A stretch of DNA of 64,000 nt, taken from positions 71,300 to 135,299 of the forward strand of contig NZ_CACVCG010000090.1 in NCBI RefSeq assembly GCF_902729435.1, read 5' to 3'. The notes beneath the pieces are model-generated. The model saw only the letters and a list, made by a program, of their open reading frames with translations, was not told the DNA's origin and did not search any database. Positions 49,188-60,217 of this stretch are shown one piece after another. The translations under genes were made by a program, and so were the position numbers. Each line of letters opens with the position of its first letter. Position 1 is the first letter of the stretch. This DNA comes from Magnetospirillum sp. UT-4 (GTDB taxonomy: Bacteria; Pseudomonadota; Alphaproteobacteria; Rhodospirillales; Magnetospirillaceae).

Positions 49188-51260
49188 ATGCCGAAACTGA
49201 CTATCGACGGACGCGAGATCGAGGTCGAGGCCGGGACGACCATCCTCCAGGCCGCCGAGCATCTGGGCATCGAGATCCCGCGCTTCTGCTACCACGAACG
49301 CCTGGCCATCGCCGGCAATTGCCGCATGTGCCTGGTCGAGGTCGAGAAGATGCCCAAGCCGGTGGCCTCGTGCGCCATGCCGGTGGGCGAGGGGATGGTG
49401 GTCCACACCAACAACGCCAACGTCCGCAAGGCGCGCCAGGGGGTGATGGAGTTCCTGCTCATCAACCACCCGCTGGATTGCCCCATCTGTGACCAGGGCG
49501 GCGAGTGCGACCTGCAGGATCAGGCCATGACCTATGGCGGCGATCGTGGCCGCTATCAGGAAGAGAAGCGCTCGGTCGAGGACAAGGATTACGGCCCGCT
49601 GATCCAGACCTGGATGACCCGCTGCATCCACTGCACCCGCTGCATCCGCTTCATCACCGAGGTCGCCGGCACCCCGGTGCTGGGCGGGCTGGGCCGCTCC
49701 GAGCACATGGAAGTGGGCCGCTACGTCGGCTCTGCGGTGTCGTCGGAGCTGTCGGGCAACCTCATCGACCTCTGCCCGGTGGGGGCGCTGACCAACAAGC
49801 CGGCGGCCTACACCTACCGGGCCTGGGAACTGAAGAAGACCGAATCGGTGGACGTCATGGACGCCCTGGGCTCGGCCATCCGCGTCGATGCCCGCGGCAA
49901 CGAGGTGATCCGCGTCCTTCCCCGCGTCAACGACGACATCAACGAGGAATGGATCTCGGACCGCTCGCGCTTCGCCTGCGACGGCCTGAAGCGCCAGCGC
50001 CTCGACCGCTGCTTCGTGCGCAAGGAGGGCCGGCTGGTCCCCGCCTCGTGGGGCGAGGCCTTCGCCGCCATCGCCGACAACGTGAAGGGCATGGCCGGCA
50101 CGAAGATCGCCGCCATCGCCGGCGACCAGGCCGATTGCGAGACCCTGTTCGCGGTCAAGGAGCTGATGGCGGCGCTGGGTTCGCCCAACCTGGATTGCCG
50201 CCAGGACGGCACCCGGCTGGACGCGTCGGTGCGCGCCTCCTACCTGTTCAATTCCACCATCGCCGGCATCGAGGATGCCGACGCGCTGCTGATCGTCGGG
50301 TCCAACCCGCGCATCGAGGCGCCGGTGCTGAACGCGCGGCTGCGCAAGCGCTGGCTGAAGGGCGGCTTCAAGGCGGCGGTGATCGGCCCCAAGGCCGACC
50401 TCCATTTCAAGCACGAGTGGCTGGGCGACAATGCTTCGGTGCTGGCCGATCTGGCCGCCGGCAAGCATCCGTTCCTGGAGGTCCTGAAGGGCGCCGATCG
50501 GCCGGCGATCATCGTCGGTCAGGGGGCCCTGGCGCGCGAGGACGGGGCCGTGCTGCTGGGCCTCGCACGCCAGGTCGCCGAAGCGGCCGGGTGCGTGAAG
50601 ACGGGCTGGAACGGCTTCAACGTGCTGCATACCGCCGCCGCCCGGGTCGGCGGCCTCGACCTCGGCTTCGTGCCGCAGGCCGGCGGGCGTGACGTGGCCG
50701 GCATCCTGGCCGGCGCCCAGTCGGGCGAGATCGCCGCGGTGTTCCTGGTGGGCGCCGACGAGATCGACATGAAGGGCCTGGGCAACGCGTTCGTGGTCTA
50801 TCTCGGCAGCCACGGCGATGCCGGGGCGCACCGCGCCGACGTGGTGCTGCCGGGCGCCGCCTATACCGAGAAGAACGCCACCTACGTCAACACCGAGGGC
50901 CGCGTCCAGCGCACCCGCCTGGCGGCGTTCCCGCCCGGCGAGGCGAAGGAGGATTGGCGGGTGATCCGGGCGCTGTCCGACGCGCTGGGCAAGCCGCTGG
51001 CCTTCGACACCCCGAAGCAGCTGCGCGAGCGCATGGCCGGCGCCCATCCGGTCTTCGCCGCCGAGGGCGTGGTCAAGCCGGCCGCCTGGGGCACTTTCGG
51101 CGCGTCTGGCAACGTCGCCGCGGCGCCGCTGGCCTCGACCATCGACAACTTCTATCAGACCGATCCCATCAGCCGCGCCTCCAAGACCATGGCGGAGTGC
51201 ACGGCGGCGTTCGGGGCGGGCTGCGGCTGCAACGGCAAGAAGACGGGGACCCATGGTTGA
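49188..51260 (+). CDS. nuoG: NADH-quinone oxidoreductase subunit G
   Basis: 690 aa. The largest hydrophilic subunit, with several Fe-S clusters. The N-terminal [2Fe-2S] site is in [17 protein letters not shown], with [14 protein letters not shown] and [11 protein letters not shown] for further clusters. The C-terminal part is a molybdopterin-like domain that binds no cofactor in this family. A terminal Gly/Cys-rich [10 protein letters not shown] tail is unusual. It overlaps nuoH by 8 bases. Confidence 0.96.
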   Translation: MPKLTIDGREIEVEAGTTILQAAEHLGIEIPRFCYHERLAIAGNCRMCLVEVEKMPKPVASCAMPVGEGMVVHTNNANVRKARQGVMEFLLINHPLDCPICDQGGECDLQDQAMTYGGDRGRYQEEKRSVEDKDYGPLIQTWMTRCIHCTRCIRFITEVAGTPVLGGLGRSEHMEVGRYVGSAVSSELSGNLIDLCPVGALTNKPAAYTYRAWELKKTESVDVMDALGSAIRVDARGNEVIRVLPRVNDDINEEWISDRSRFACDGLKRQRLDRCFVRKEGRLVPASWGEAFAAIADNVKGMAGTKIAAIAGDQADCETLFAVKELMAALGSPNLDCRQDGTRLDASVRASYLFNSTIAGIEDADALLIVGSNPRIEAPVLNARLRKRWLKGGFKAAVIGPKADLHFKHEWLGDNASVLADLAAGKHPFLEVLKGADRPAIIVGQGALAREDGAVLLGLARQVAEAAGCVKTGWNGFNVLHTAAARVGGLDLGFVPQAGGRDVAGILAGAQSGEIAAVFLVGADEIDMKGLGNAFVVYLGSHGDAGAHRADVVLPGAAYTEKNATYVNTEGRVQRTRLAAFPPGEAKEDWRVIRALSDALGKPLAFDTPKQLRERMAGAHPVFAAEGVVKPAAWGTFGASGNVAAAPLASTIDNFYQTDPISRASKTMAECTAAFGAGCGCNGKKTGTHG

Positions 51261-52293
51261 CATGGTAGACATGCTGGCGGGCCTGCTGCCCCCGGAACTC
51301 TGGCGTCTGGTCGTCATCGTCGCCCAGATCCTGATCATCGTCGTGCCGCTGCTGGTCGCCGTGGCGTACCTGACCTATGCCGAGCGCAAGGTGATCGGCG
51401 CCATGCAGCTGCGCAAGGGGCCCAACGTGGTTGGCCCGTTCGGCCTGCTGCAGCCCTTCGCCGACGGCGCCAAGCTGTTCCTGAAGGAGACGGTGCTGCC
51501 CACCGGTTCCAGCAAGGTGGTGTTCATCGTCGCGCCCATGCTGACCTTCTTCCTGTCCATGGTCGCCTGGGCGGTGATCCCGTTCGACGAGGGGTGGGTG
51601 GTGGCCGACATCAATGTCGGCATCCTCTATCTGTTCGCCATCTCCAGCCTGGGCGTGTACGGCATCATCATGTCGGGCTGGGCGTCCAATTCGAAATACG
51701 CCTTCCTGGGCGGCCTGCGGTCGGCGGCGCAGATGGTGTCCTACGAGGTGTCCATCGGCTTCGTGATGATCTCGGTGCTGCTGACCGTGGGGTCGCTGAA
51801 CCTCTCGGACATCGTGCTGCGGCAGAAGGAGACCGTGTGGTTCATCATCCCGCACCTGCCGATGTTCTTCATCTTCCTGATCTCGGCCCTGGCCGAGACC
51901 AACCGCGCCCCCTTCGACCTTCCCGAGGCCGAATCCGAGCTGGTGGCCGGCTACAACGTCGAATATTCGGCGATGACCTTCGCGCTGTTCTTCCTGGGCG
52001 AATACGCCAACATGATCCTGATGAGCGCCACCACCACCATCCTGTTCCTGGGTGGCTGGCTGCCGCCCATCGACGTGGCGCCGTTCAACTGGATCCCCGG
52101 CGTGATCTGGTTCGCCCTCAAGATCTGCGCCGTGCTGTTCGTCTTCCTGTGGGTGCGCGCAACCTTCCCGCGCTACCGCTACGACCAGCTGATGCGCCTG
52201 GGCTGGAAGGTGTTCCTGCCGTTCTCGCTGTTCTGGCTGGTGGCCACGTCGGGGGTGCTGGTCGCCTTCGGCTTGCTGCCGGGCCAGGGCTAA
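51253..52293 (+). CDS. nuoH: NADH-quinone oxidoreductase subunit H
   Basis: 346 aa, about eight membrane helices. The ND1-type subunit forming the quinone tunnel. Conserved [38 protein letters not shown] and GYNVEYSAM. It starts within the end of nuoG. Confidence 0.96.
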   Translation: MVDMVDMLAGLLPPELWRLVVIVAQILIIVVPLLVAVAYLTYAERKVIGAMQLRKGPNVVGPFGLLQPFADGAKLFLKETVLPTGSSKVVFIVAPMLTFFLSMVAWAVIPFDEGWVVADINVGILYLFAISSLGVYGIIMSGWASNSKYAFLGGLRSAAQMVSYEVSIGFVMISVLLTVGSLNLSDIVLRQKETVWFIIPHLPMFFIFLISALAETNRAPFDLPEAESELVAGYNVEYSAMTFALFFLGEYANMILMSATTTILFLGGWLPPIDVAPFNWIPGVIWFALKICAVLFVFLWVRATFPRYRYDQLMRLGWKVFLPFSLFWLVATSGVLVAFGLLPGQG

Positions 52294-52305
52294 GGAGGGA
52301 TGGGT

Positions 52306-52794
52306 ATGTCGTTTCTCGACCGCACCGCCAGGGCGTTCCTGCTGGCCGAGCTGTTCCAGGGGCTGGCGCTGACGTTCCGCTACATGTTCAAGCCGTCCGT
52401 CACCATCAACTATCCGCACGAGCGGGTGGCGCAGAGCCCGCGCTTCCGCGGCGAGCATTGCTTGCGCCGCTATCCCAACGGCGAAGAACGCTGCATCTCG
52501 TGCAAGCTGTGCGAGGCGGTGTGCCCGGCGCAGGCCATCACCATCGAAGGCGAGACCCGCGACGACGGCTCGCGCCGTGCCCGGCGCTACGACATCGACA
52601 TGACCAAGTGCATCTATTGCGGCCTGTGCCAGGAGGCCTGCCCGGTGGATGCCATCGTCGAAGGCCCGAACCTGGAATTCGCCACCGAGACCCGGGCCGA
52701 GCTGATGTACAACAAGGCCAAGCTGCTGGCCAACGGCGACCGCTGGGAGGCCTCGCTGGCCGCCCGCATCGCCGCCGACGCGCCGTACCGGTGA
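52306..52794 (+). CDS. nuoI: NADH-quinone oxidoreductase subunit I
   Basis: 162 aa from ATG 52306, chosen over 52300 because aggaggg then sits at normal spacing. A two-[4Fe-4S] ferredoxin-like subunit passing electrons to NuoB. The ligands are in [12 protein letters not shown] and [15 protein letters not shown]. It is followed by nuoJ after 14 bases. Confidence 0.96.
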   Translation: MSFLDRTARAFLLAELFQGLALTFRYMFKPSVTINYPHERVAQSPRFRGEHCLRRYPNGEERCISCKLCEAVCPAQAITIEGETRDDGSRRARRYDIDMTKCIYCGLCQEACPVDAIVEGPNLEFATETRAELMYNKAKLLANGDRWEASLAARIAADAPYR

Positions 52795-52808
52795 ACGGGG
52801 GGAATGGC

Positions 52809-53420
52809 ATGATCGCCGCTCTGATCTTCTACATGTTCGCCGGCCTGGCGGTGGCGTCGGGGGTGATGGTCATCGCCTCGCGCAATCCGGTCCACTCGGT
52901 GCTGTTCCTGATCCTCACCTTCTTCAACGCCGCCGGGCTGTTCCTGCTGCTGGGGGCCGAGTTCCTCGCCATGGTCCTGGTGGTGGTCTATGTCGGCGCG
53001 GTGGCCGTGCTGTTCCTGTTCGTGGTGATGATGCTGGACATCAACTTCGTGAAGCTGAAGGAAGGCGTGCTGCAGTACCTGCCCACCGGCGCGGTGATCG
53101 GCCTGATCCTGCTGGTCGAACTGGCGGTGATGTTCGGCGGCTGGACCTTCGCCCCCGACGTCGAGGCGCTGGTGATGGCGCCGGCGCCCACCGCCGACCA
53201 GGTCAGCAACACCGACGCCCTGGGGCGGCTGCTCTACACCACCTACGCCTATCTGTTCCAGGCGTCGGGGGTGATCCTGCTGGTCGCCATGATCGGCACC
53301 ATCATGCTGACGCTGCGCCGGCGCCCCGGCGTGCGCAAGCAGAAGATCGCCGACCAGATCGCGCGCACGGGCAAGGACAGCGTCGAGATCCGCAAGGTTC
53401 CCTCGGGGGGAGGCATCTGA
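52809..53420 (+). CDS. nuoJ: NADH-quinone oxidoreductase subunit J
   Basis: 203 aa, five membrane helices (ND6 type). Conserved [36 protein letters not shown] (given in two parts [15 protein letters not shown] and [10 protein letters not shown]). It lies in the membrane arm beside NuoK. The stop shares one base with the nuoK start. Confidence 0.94.
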   Translation: MIAALIFYMFAGLAVASGVMVIASRNPVHSVLFLILTFFNAAGLFLLLGAEFLAMVLVVVYVGAVAVLFLFVVMMLDINFVKLKEGVLQYLPTGAVIGLILLVELAVMFGGWTFAPDVEALVMAPAPTADQVSNTDALGRLLYTTYAYLFQASGVILLVAMIGTIMLTLRRRPGVRKQKIADQIARTGKDSVEIRKVPSGGGI

Positions 53421-53731
53421 TGTTCGAGATCGGTCTCTCCCACTACCTGACGGTGGCGGCGATCCTGTTCACCCTGGGGGTGTTCGGCATCTTCCTGAAC
53501 CGCAAGAACGTGATCATCATCATGATGAGCATCGAGCTGATGCTGCTGGCGGTGAACATCAACCTGGTGGCCTTCTCGTCGTACCTGAACGACCTGGTCG
53601 GCCAGGTCTTCGCCATGTTCATCCTGACCGTCGCCGCCGCCGAGGCGGCCATCGGCCTGGCCATCGTCGTCGTCTTCTTCCGCAACCGCGGCACCATCGC
53701 GGTCGAGGAAATCAGCCAGCTGAAGGGGTAA
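53420..53731 (+). CDS. nuoK: NADH-quinone oxidoreductase subunit K
   Basis: 103 aa, three helices (ND4L type). The conserved membrane glutamates for proton transfer lie in [15 protein letters not shown] and [13 protein letters not shown]. It overlaps nuoJ by one base and is followed by nuoL after 7 bases. Confidence 0.95.
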   Translation: MFEIGLSHYLTVAAILFTLGVFGIFLNRKNVIIIMMSIELMLLAVNINLVAFSSYLNDLVGQVFAMFILTVAAAEAAIGLAIVVVFFRNRGTIAVEEISQLKG

Positions 53732-53738
53732 TCCAGCG

Positions 53739-55670
53739 ATGCTTTACGTCGCCGCAATCTTCCTGCCGCTGCTGGGCTCGATCGTCGCCGGCCTGTTCGG
53801 CCGCTTCATCGGCGACCGCGGGGCGCAAGTGGTCACCTGCCTGCTGCTGGGCATCTCCGCGGTCTGCGGGGCGGTCATCTTCAAGCAGGTGGCCATCGAC
53901 CACAACACCGTGACCATCCCGCTGATGACCTGGATCCAGTCGGGCACCATGGATGTGGGCTGGGCGCTGAAGTTCGACACCCTGACCGCGGTGATGGTGG
54001 TGGTGGTGACCTGGGTGTCGTTCATGGTCCACGTCTATTCCGTGGGCTACATGAGCCACGACCCCTCGGTCCCGCGCTTCATGAGCTACCTGTCGCTGTT
54101 CACCTTCGCCATGCTGATGCTGGTGACCGCCGACAACCTGGTGCAGCTGTTCTTCGGTTGGGAGGGCGTGGGCGTCGCCTCGTACCTGCTGATCGGCTTC
54201 TGGTACGAGAAGCCGTCGGCCTCGGCCGCCGCCATCAAGGCGTTCATCGTCAACCGTGTCGGCGATTTCGGCTTCGCGCTGGGAATCTTCGGCATCTACT
54301 TCCTGTTCGACAGCGTCACCTTCGACGCCATCTTCGCCGCCGCGCCGGGCAAGGTGGGGGCCACCGTCAGCTTCTTCGGCATCGAGTGGGACGCGCTGAC
54401 CATCTGCTGCCTGCTGCTGTTCGTCGGCGCCATGGGCAAGTCGGCCCAGCTCGGCCTGCACACCTGGCTGCCCGACGCCATGGAGGGCCCGACCCCGGTC
54501 TCGGCGCTGATCCACGCCGCCACCATGGTCACCGCCGGCGTCTTCATGGTCGCCCGCATGAGCCCGCTGTTCGAGTTCTCGGACACCGCGCTGATGGTGG
54601 TGACCCTGGTCGGCGCCGCCACCGCCTTCTTCGCCGCCACCGTCGGCTGCGTCCAGAACGACATCAAGCGGATCATCGCCTATTCCACCTGCTCGCAGCT
54701 GGGCTACATGTTCTTCGCCATCGGCGTCTCGGCCTATCAGGCGGCGATCTTCCACCTGATGACCCACGCCTTCTTCAAGGCGCTGCTGTTCCTGGGCGCC
54801 GGCTCGGTGATCCACGCCATGAGCGACGAGCAGGACATCCGCCGCATGGGCGGCATCTGGAAGCACGTCAAGGTGACCTGGGCGCTGATGTGGATCGGCA
54901 GCCTTGCGCTGGCCGGCATCCCGTTCTTCGCCGGCTACTATTCCAAGGACACCATCCTGGAGGCCGCCTTCGCCGCCCATTCCAACGTCGGCCTGCTGGC
55001 CTACGCGCTGGGCGTCGGCGCCGCCTTCCTGACCGCCTTCTATTCCTGGCGGCTGCTGATCCTGACCTTCCACGGCAAGCCGCGCGCCGACGAGCACGTC
55101 ATGGCGCACGTCCATGAAAGCCCGGCGGTGATGATCCTGCCGCTGATGGTGCTGGCGGCCGGCGCGCTGTTCTCGGGCTGGCTCGGCTACGACATGTTCG
55201 TCGGCCACGACCAGCAGCAGTTCTGGGGGGCCTCGATCCTCAACATCGACGCCCACAAGACCATGGAGAACCTGCACCACATCCCCGGCTGGGTGGCGAT
55301 CCTGCCCACCGTGGTGGCGGTGTCGGGCATCGTGCTGGCCTACATCCTGTATGCGGTGGCGCCGTCGATCCCGGCCATGCTGGCCCGCTCGTTCAACGGC
55401 GTGTACCTGTTCCTGCTGAACAAGTGGTACTTCGACGAGCTGTACGACTACCTGTTCGTCAAGCCGGCGTTCAAGCTGGGCCGCGGCTTCTGGCAGGGCG
55501 GCGACGGGGCGCTGATCGACGGTGTCGGGCCGGACGGCGTCGCCGCCGCCACCCGCGAGATCGCCCGCAAGGTGGGCCGGCTGCAATCCGGCTTCCTGTA
55601 CCATTACGCCTTCGCCATGCTGATCGGGGTGGCGGCGTTCGTCACCTGGTACATGTTCAACGCGCGCTAA
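53739..55670 (+). CDS. nuoL: NADH-quinone oxidoreductase subunit L
   Basis: 643 aa, an antiporter-like subunit at the far end of the membrane arm, with about 16 helices including the long lateral helix region at the C-terminus. Conserved [39 protein letters not shown] and [15 protein letters not shown] carry the proton-channel Glu and Lys residues. Confidence 0.96.
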   Translation: MLYVAAIFLPLLGSIVAGLFGRFIGDRGAQVVTCLLLGISAVCGAVIFKQVAIDHNTVTIPLMTWIQSGTMDVGWALKFDTLTAVMVVVVTWVSFMVHVYSVGYMSHDPSVPRFMSYLSLFTFAMLMLVTADNLVQLFFGWEGVGVASYLLIGFWYEKPSASAAAIKAFIVNRVGDFGFALGIFGIYFLFDSVTFDAIFAAAPGKVGATVSFFGIEWDALTICCLLLFVGAMGKSAQLGLHTWLPDAMEGPTPVSALIHAATMVTAGVFMVARMSPLFEFSDTALMVVTLVGAATAFFAATVGCVQNDIKRIIAYSTCSQLGYMFFAIGVSAYQAAIFHLMTHAFFKALLFLGAGSVIHAMSDEQDIRRMGGIWKHVKVTWALMWIGSLALAGIPFFAGYYSKDTILEAAFAAHSNVGLLAYALGVGAAFLTAFYSWRLLILTFHGKPRADEHVMAHVHESPAVMILPLMVLAAGALFSGWLGYDMFVGHDQQQFWGASILNIDAHKTMENLHHIPGWVAILPTVVAVSGIVLAYILYAVAPSIPAMLARSFNGVYLFLLNKWYFDELYDYLFVKPAFKLGRGFWQGGDGALIDGVGPDGVAAATREIARKVGRLQSGFLYHYAFAMLIGVAAFVTWYMFNAR

Positions 55671-55690
55671 CCCAACCCCCGGGGAAGACC

Positions 55691-57205
55691 ATGACCGACT
55701 GGCCTTTGCTCTCGCTGACGACGTTCCTGCCGCTGGTGGGCGCGTTGTTCATCCTGGCGATCCGGGGCGAGCCCCAGGTGGTGGCGCGCAACGCCCGCAA
55801 CGTGGCGCTGCTGACCTCCGTCGCCACCTTCATCGTGTCGCTGTTCGTGCTGGGCAATTTCGACGCCGCCTCGGCCGAGATGCAGCTCAAGGAAAGCACC
55901 ACCTGGCTGCCCGGCACCAACATCGCCTACACCATGGGCGTGGACGGCATCTCGGTGTGGTTCGTGCTGCTGTCCACCTTCCTCACCCCCATCTGCATCC
56001 TGTCCTCCATCGGGGCGGTGGAGACCCGGGTCAAGGAATACATGGTTTCCTTCCTGGTGCTGGAAACCATGATGGTCGGCATGTTCTGCGCGCTGGACAT
56101 GGTGCTGTTCTACGTCTTCTTCGAAGGCGTGCTGATCCCGATGTTCATCATCATCGGCGTGTGGGGCGGGGCGCGGCGGGTCTATGCCGCCTTCAAGTTC
56201 TTCCTCTACACCCTGGCCGGCTCGGTGCTGATGCTGATCGCGCTGCTGGCCATGTACTTCCAGGCCGACACCACCGACATCCCGACGCTGATGGCCCATT
56301 CGTTCCCGCAGGGCATGCAGCTGTGGCTGTGGCTGGCGTTCTTCGCCTCGTTCGCGGTCAAGGTTCCCATGTGGCCGGTGCACACCTGGCTGCCGGACGC
56401 CCACGTCGAGGCGCCCACCGCGGGTTCGGTGATCCTGGCCGGCGTGCTGCTGAAGATGGGCGCCTACGGCTTCCTGCGGTTCTCGGTGCCCATGTTCCCG
56501 TTCGCCAGCGAGTATTTCACGCCGCTGGTCTACACCCTGTCCATCGTGGCGGTGATCTACACCTCGCTGGTGGCCCTGGTGCAGGAGGACATGAAGAAGC
56601 TGATCGCCTATTCCTCGGTGGCGCATATGGGCTTCGTCACCATCGGCATCTTCTCCATGACGCCCCAGGGTGTGGAGGGCGCCATCTTCCAGATGCTGTC
56701 GCACGGCGTGGTGTCGGGGGCGTTGTTCCTGTGCGTCGGCGTCGTCTACGACCGCATGCACACCCGCGAGATCTCGCGCTACGGCGGCCTGGCCCAGCGC
56801 ATGCCGAAATACGCGCTGGTGTTCATGATCATGACCATGGCCTCGGTCGGCCTGCCCGGCACCTCGGGCTTCGTCGGCGAGTTCCTGGTGCTGCTGGGGG
56901 TGTTCCAGGTCAACACCTGGGTGGCGCTGTTCGCCGCCACCGGCCTGGTGCTGGGCGCGGCCTACATGCTGTACCTGTACCGCCGCGTGGTGTTCGGCAA
57001 GATCACCCGCGACGACCTGAAGGCGATCCTGGACCTCTCGCCGCGTGAGGTGGCGATGTTCGCGCCGCTGATCGCCATCGTCATCTGGATGGGCGTCTAT
57101 CCGCCCACCTTCCTTGATCCGATGCATGCCTCGGTGGCCAAGCTGATCGACAATTTCGAACTGGCGCGGGCGGCCGCCGACGGCCTTTCCGTGGCGGCGC
57201 GCTAA
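55691..57205 (+). CDS. nuoM: NADH-quinone oxidoreductase subunit M
   Basis: 504 aa, an antiporter-like proton-pumping subunit with about 14 helices. Conserved [39 protein letters not shown] and [17 protein letters not shown] 55691 is preceded by ggggaagacc. Confidence 0.96.
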   Translation: MTDWPLLSLTTFLPLVGALFILAIRGEPQVVARNARNVALLTSVATFIVSLFVLGNFDAASAEMQLKESTTWLPGTNIAYTMGVDGISVWFVLLSTFLTPICILSSIGAVETRVKEYMVSFLVLETMMVGMFCALDMVLFYVFFEGVLIPMFIIIGVWGGARRVYAAFKFFLYTLAGSVLMLIALLAMYFQADTTDIPTLMAHSFPQGMQLWLWLAFFASFAVKVPMWPVHTWLPDAHVEAPTAGSVILAGVLLKMGAYGFLRFSVPMFPFASEYFTPLVYTLSIVAVIYTSLVALVQEDMKKLIAYSSVAHMGFVTIGIFSMTPQGVEGAIFQMLSHGVVSGALFLCVGVVYDRMHTREISRYGGLAQRMPKYALVFMIMTMASVGLPGTSGFVGEFLVLLGVFQVNTWVALFAATGLVLGAAYMLYLYRRVVFGKITRDDLKAILDLSPREVAMFAPLIAIVIWMGVYPPTFLDPMHASVAKLIDNFELARAAADGLSVAAR

Positions 57206-57219
57206 AGGGGGATGCGGAC

Positions 57220-58674
57220 ATGAGCGAGACCTTCGACCTGATCCCCGTCCTGCCCGAGCTGTTCCTGGTGCTGGCGGCCATGGCGCTGCTGATGGCCGGC
57301 GTGTTCCGCAAGGACGAGGGCTTCGGCTCCACCACCAGCCTGGCGATCATGGCCATGGTGGCGGCGGCGGTGCTGGTGTGGGCGGTGGGCGGCGACGAGC
57401 GCCAGACCACCTTCGGCGGCATGTTCGTGATGGATTCCTTCGCCGTCTTCGCCAAGCTGATGGTGCTGGTGGGCTCGGCCCTGACGGCGGCCATGAGCGT
57501 GTCGTTCCTGGAGCGCGAGAAGCTGGGCCGCTTCGAGTATCCCATCCTCATCCTGTTCGCCACCGTGGGCATGATGATGATGATCTCGGCCAACGACTTC
57601 ATCGCCCTCTACCTGGGCCTCGAGCTGCAGTCCCTGTCGCTCTACGTGCTGGCCGCCTACAACCGCGACAGCGTGCGGGCGACCGAGGCGGGCCTCAAGT
57701 ACTTCGTGCTGGGCTCGCTGGCCTCGGGCATGCTGCTCTACGGCGTCTCGCTGGTCTACGGCTTCTCGGGCTCGACCTCGTTCGAGGTGCTGCCGCGCAT
57801 CTTCGGCGGCGACCATCCGGCGGCGCCCCATCTCGGCTTCATCGCCGGGCTGGTGTTCATCATCGCCGGCCTGGCCTTCAAGATCTCGGCGGTGCCGTTC
57901 CACATGTGGACCCCCGACGTCTACGAGGGGGCGCCGACCCCGGTCACCTCGTTCTTCGCGGTGGCGCCCAAGATCGCCGCGCTGGTGCTGTTCACCCGGG
58001 TGATGGTCGGGCCCTTCGGCGATCTGGTCGATCAGTGGCGCCAGGTCATCACCTTCATCGCCATCCTGTCCATGTTCGTCGGCGCCTTCGCCGCCATCGT
58101 GCAGACCAACATCAAGCGCCTGATGGCCTACAGCTCCATCGGCCATGTCGGCTTCGTGCTGGTCGGCCTGGCGGCGGGCACCGCCGACGGCGTCCAGGGC
58201 GTGCTGGTCTATCTCGCCATCTACCTGTTCATGAACGTCGGCACCTTCGCCGTCATCCTGTGCATGCGCTCCAAGGGCCGCATGGTCGAGGGCATCGACG
58301 ACCTTGCCGGCCTGTCCCGCACCCATCCCCTGATGGCGCTGACCATGGCGGCGCTGATGTTCTCCATGGCCGGCATCCCGCCGCTGGCCGGTTTCTGGGG
58401 CAAGTTCTACGTGTTCAAGGCGGCGGTCGATGCCGGGCTGTTCACCCTGGCCATCATCGGCGTGCTGACCAGCGTGGTGAGCGCCTTCTACTATCTGCGC
58501 ATCATCAAGATCATGTACTTCGACGAGGCCATCGAGCCGTTCGAACGGGTCTCCGGCCGCGCCATGGGCATGGTGATGGCGCTGTCGACCGCGGTGGTGC
58601 TGCTGTTCACCTTCTTGCCCGGGCCGCTGCTGACCAGCGCCAAGGCGGCCGCGTCGGTGCTGTTCCCGCAGTGA
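57220..58674 (+). CDS. nuoN: NADH-quinone oxidoreductase subunit N
   Basis: 484 aa, the third antiporter-like subunit, about 14 helices. Conserved [35 protein letters not shown] and [14 protein letters not shown]. Its TGA overlaps the birA ATG by one base, tying biotin ligase to the complex I operon. Confidence 0.96.
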   Translation: MSETFDLIPVLPELFLVLAAMALLMAGVFRKDEGFGSTTSLAIMAMVAAAVLVWAVGGDERQTTFGGMFVMDSFAVFAKLMVLVGSALTAAMSVSFLEREKLGRFEYPILILFATVGMMMMISANDFIALYLGLELQSLSLYVLAAYNRDSVRATEAGLKYFVLGSLASGMLLYGVSLVYGFSGSTSFEVLPRIFGGDHPAAPHLGFIAGLVFIIAGLAFKISAVPFHMWTPDVYEGAPTPVTSFFAVAPKIAALVLFTRVMVGPFGDLVDQWRQVITFIAILSMFVGAFAAIVQTNIKRLMAYSSIGHVGFVLVGLAAGTADGVQGVLVYLAIYLFMNVGTFAVILCMRSKGRMVEGIDDLAGLSRTHPLMALTMAALMFSMAGIPPLAGFWGKFYVFKAAVDAGLFTLAIIGVLTSVVSAFYYLRIIKIMYFDEAIEPFERVSGRAMGMVMALSTAVVLLFTFLPGPLLTSAKAAASVLFPQ

Positions 58675-59417
58675 TGCCCCCCCTTTTGCCGGCGCCGTTC
58701 AGCCTGGTCTGGCTGGACGGCATCGACAGCACCAACGACGAAGCGCGGCGGCGGGCACTTTCGGGTGCCGCCGCCGACTGCCTTGTGGTCGCCGCCGCCG
58801 AACAGAGCGCCGGCCGCGGCCGCCGCGGCCGGGTCTGGGTCAGCCCGCCGGGCAATCTCCACTGCTCCCTGGTGCTGGCCACCGGCGGCGATCTGGCCAA
58901 GGCGGCGCAGGCCGGCTTCGTTGCGGCAGTGGCGCTGGTCGATGCGCTGTCGGGGCTGCTGCCCGGCCGCGCCTTCGCCGCCAAGTGGCCCAACGACGTG
59001 CTGGCCGAGGGCCGCAAATGCGCCGGCATGCTGCTGGAGCCGGCGGGCGAGGGCTGGCTGGTGCTGGGCCTGGGCATCGACGTCGCCGCCGCGCCGCCGC
59101 CCGACGGTATGCTCTATCCGGCCACGGCGCTGGCCGATCTCGGCTATGGCGGCGACGCCGGCGACGTTCTGGCCGCCTTCTGCGCCGCCTTCGTCCCCCG
59201 CCTGGCGCAGTGGCGGGCGGAAGGATTCGCCCCCGTGCGCGATGCCTGGCTGGCCCGCGCCCGCGGTCTCGGGGCGGCGACGGTGGTGCGGCTGGAAGGC
59301 GAAACGCTGACCGGCGCGTTTGCCGGACTTGACGGCGACGGCGCTCTGCTTTTGGATCAGCCCGGCACCGGTGTCCGCCGCATCCTTGCCGGCGACGTCT
59401 TCTTTCCCCCGGTCTGA
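58674..59417 (+). CDS. birA: Biotin-acetyl-CoA-carboxylase ligase (no repressor domain)
   Basis: 247 aa. It attaches biotin to carrier lysines such as that of acetyl-CoA carboxylase. It starts with the catalytic domain ([11 protein letters not shown]), then [17 protein letters not shown] (biotin/ATP loop) and [17 protein letters not shown], and a short C-terminal SH3-like part. The N-terminal helix-turn-helix of E. coli BirA is absent, so it does not repress biotin genes. Coupled to nuoN by TGATG. Confidence 0.94.
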   Translation: MPPLLPAPFSLVWLDGIDSTNDEARRRALSGAAADCLVVAAAEQSAGRGRRGRVWVSPPGNLHCSLVLATGGDLAKAAQAGFVAAVALVDALSGLLPGRAFAAKWPNDVLAEGRKCAGMLLEPAGEGWLVLGLGIDVAAAPPPDGMLYPATALADLGYGGDAGDVLAAFCAAFVPRLAQWRAEGFAPVRDAWLARARGLGAATVVRLEGETLTGAFAGLDGDGALLLDQPGTGVRRILAGDVFFPPV

Positions 59418-59437
59418 CGCGAAAGGCTTTTCCCGCC

Positions 59438-60214
59438 ATGCTGCTCGCCATCGACGCAGGCAACACCAACATCGTCTTCGCCGTGTTCGACGGCGACGAG
59501 GTCAAGGGCGAATGGCGCGCCTCGACCCAGACCGAGCGCACCGCCGACGAGCTGGGGGTGTGGCTGATGCAGCTGCTGACCACCGCCGGGCTGGGGCGCG
59601 AGCACATCTCGGCCGCCATCATCGCCAGCGTGGTGCCGGCCATGGTGTTCTCGCTGAAAACCCTGTGCCGGCGCTATTTCGGCTGTGAGCCCATCGTGGT
59701 CGGCGACGAGGGCGTGCAGCTGGGCATCGCCGTGCTGCTCGACCGGCCCGAGGAGGTGGGGGCGGACCGCCTGGTCAACGCGGTGGCGGCGCACAAGTTC
59801 TACACCGGGCCGATGATCGTCATCGATTTCGGCACCGCCACCACCTTCGACGTCATCGATGCCGAAGGCAATTATTGCGGCGGCGCCATCGCGCCCGGCA
59901 TCAATCTGTCGCTGGAGGCGCTGCACATGGCCGCCGCCAAGCTGCCCCGGGTGGCCATCGGGCGACCCAAGCAGGTGATCGGCAAGGCCACCGTGCCGGC
60001 CATGAAGTCGGGCATCTTCTGGGGCTATGTCGGCCTGATCGAGGGGCTGGTCGGCCGCATCGAGGCCGAGTTCGGGGCGCCGATGACGGTGATCGCCACC
60101 GGCGGCCTGGCGCCGCTGTTCGCCGAGGCGACGCCGGTCATCCATCACCTGGACGACGACCTTACCCTACGCGGCCTGGTCGAGATCCAGCGCCGCAACG
60201 CCCGGCTGGAGTAG
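59438..60214 (+). CDS. coaX: Type III pantothenate kinase
   Basis: 258 aa. It phosphorylates pantothenate, the first step of coenzyme A synthesis, and is insensitive to CoA feedback, unlike CoaA. ASKHA-fold signatures: [14 protein letters not shown] (phosphate 1), [15 protein letters not shown] (PHOSPHATE/pantothenate region) and [11 protein letters not shown]. It lies in the nuo-birA-coaX-rnj run, 20 bases after birA. Confidence 0.95.
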   Translation: MLLAIDAGNTNIVFAVFDGDEVKGEWRASTQTERTADELGVWLMQLLTTAGLGREHISAAIIASVVPAMVFSLKTLCRRYFGCEPIVVGDEGVQLGIAVLLDRPEEVGADRLVNAVAAHKFYTGPMIVIDFGTATTFDVIDAEGNYCGGAIAPGINLSLEALHMAAAKLPRVAIGRPKQVIGKATVPAMKSGIFWGYVGLIEGLVGRIEAEFGAPMTVIATGGLAPLFAEATPVIHHLDDDLTLRGLVEIQRRNARLE

Positions 60215-60217
60215 ACG

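Noticed and set aside
47733-51338. 1201-aa minus-strand open frame across nuoF-nuoG
   Set aside because: It is antisense to two unmistakable complex I genes, rich in His/Gln/Arg/Gly as shadow frames of GC-rich genes are, and has no family motif.
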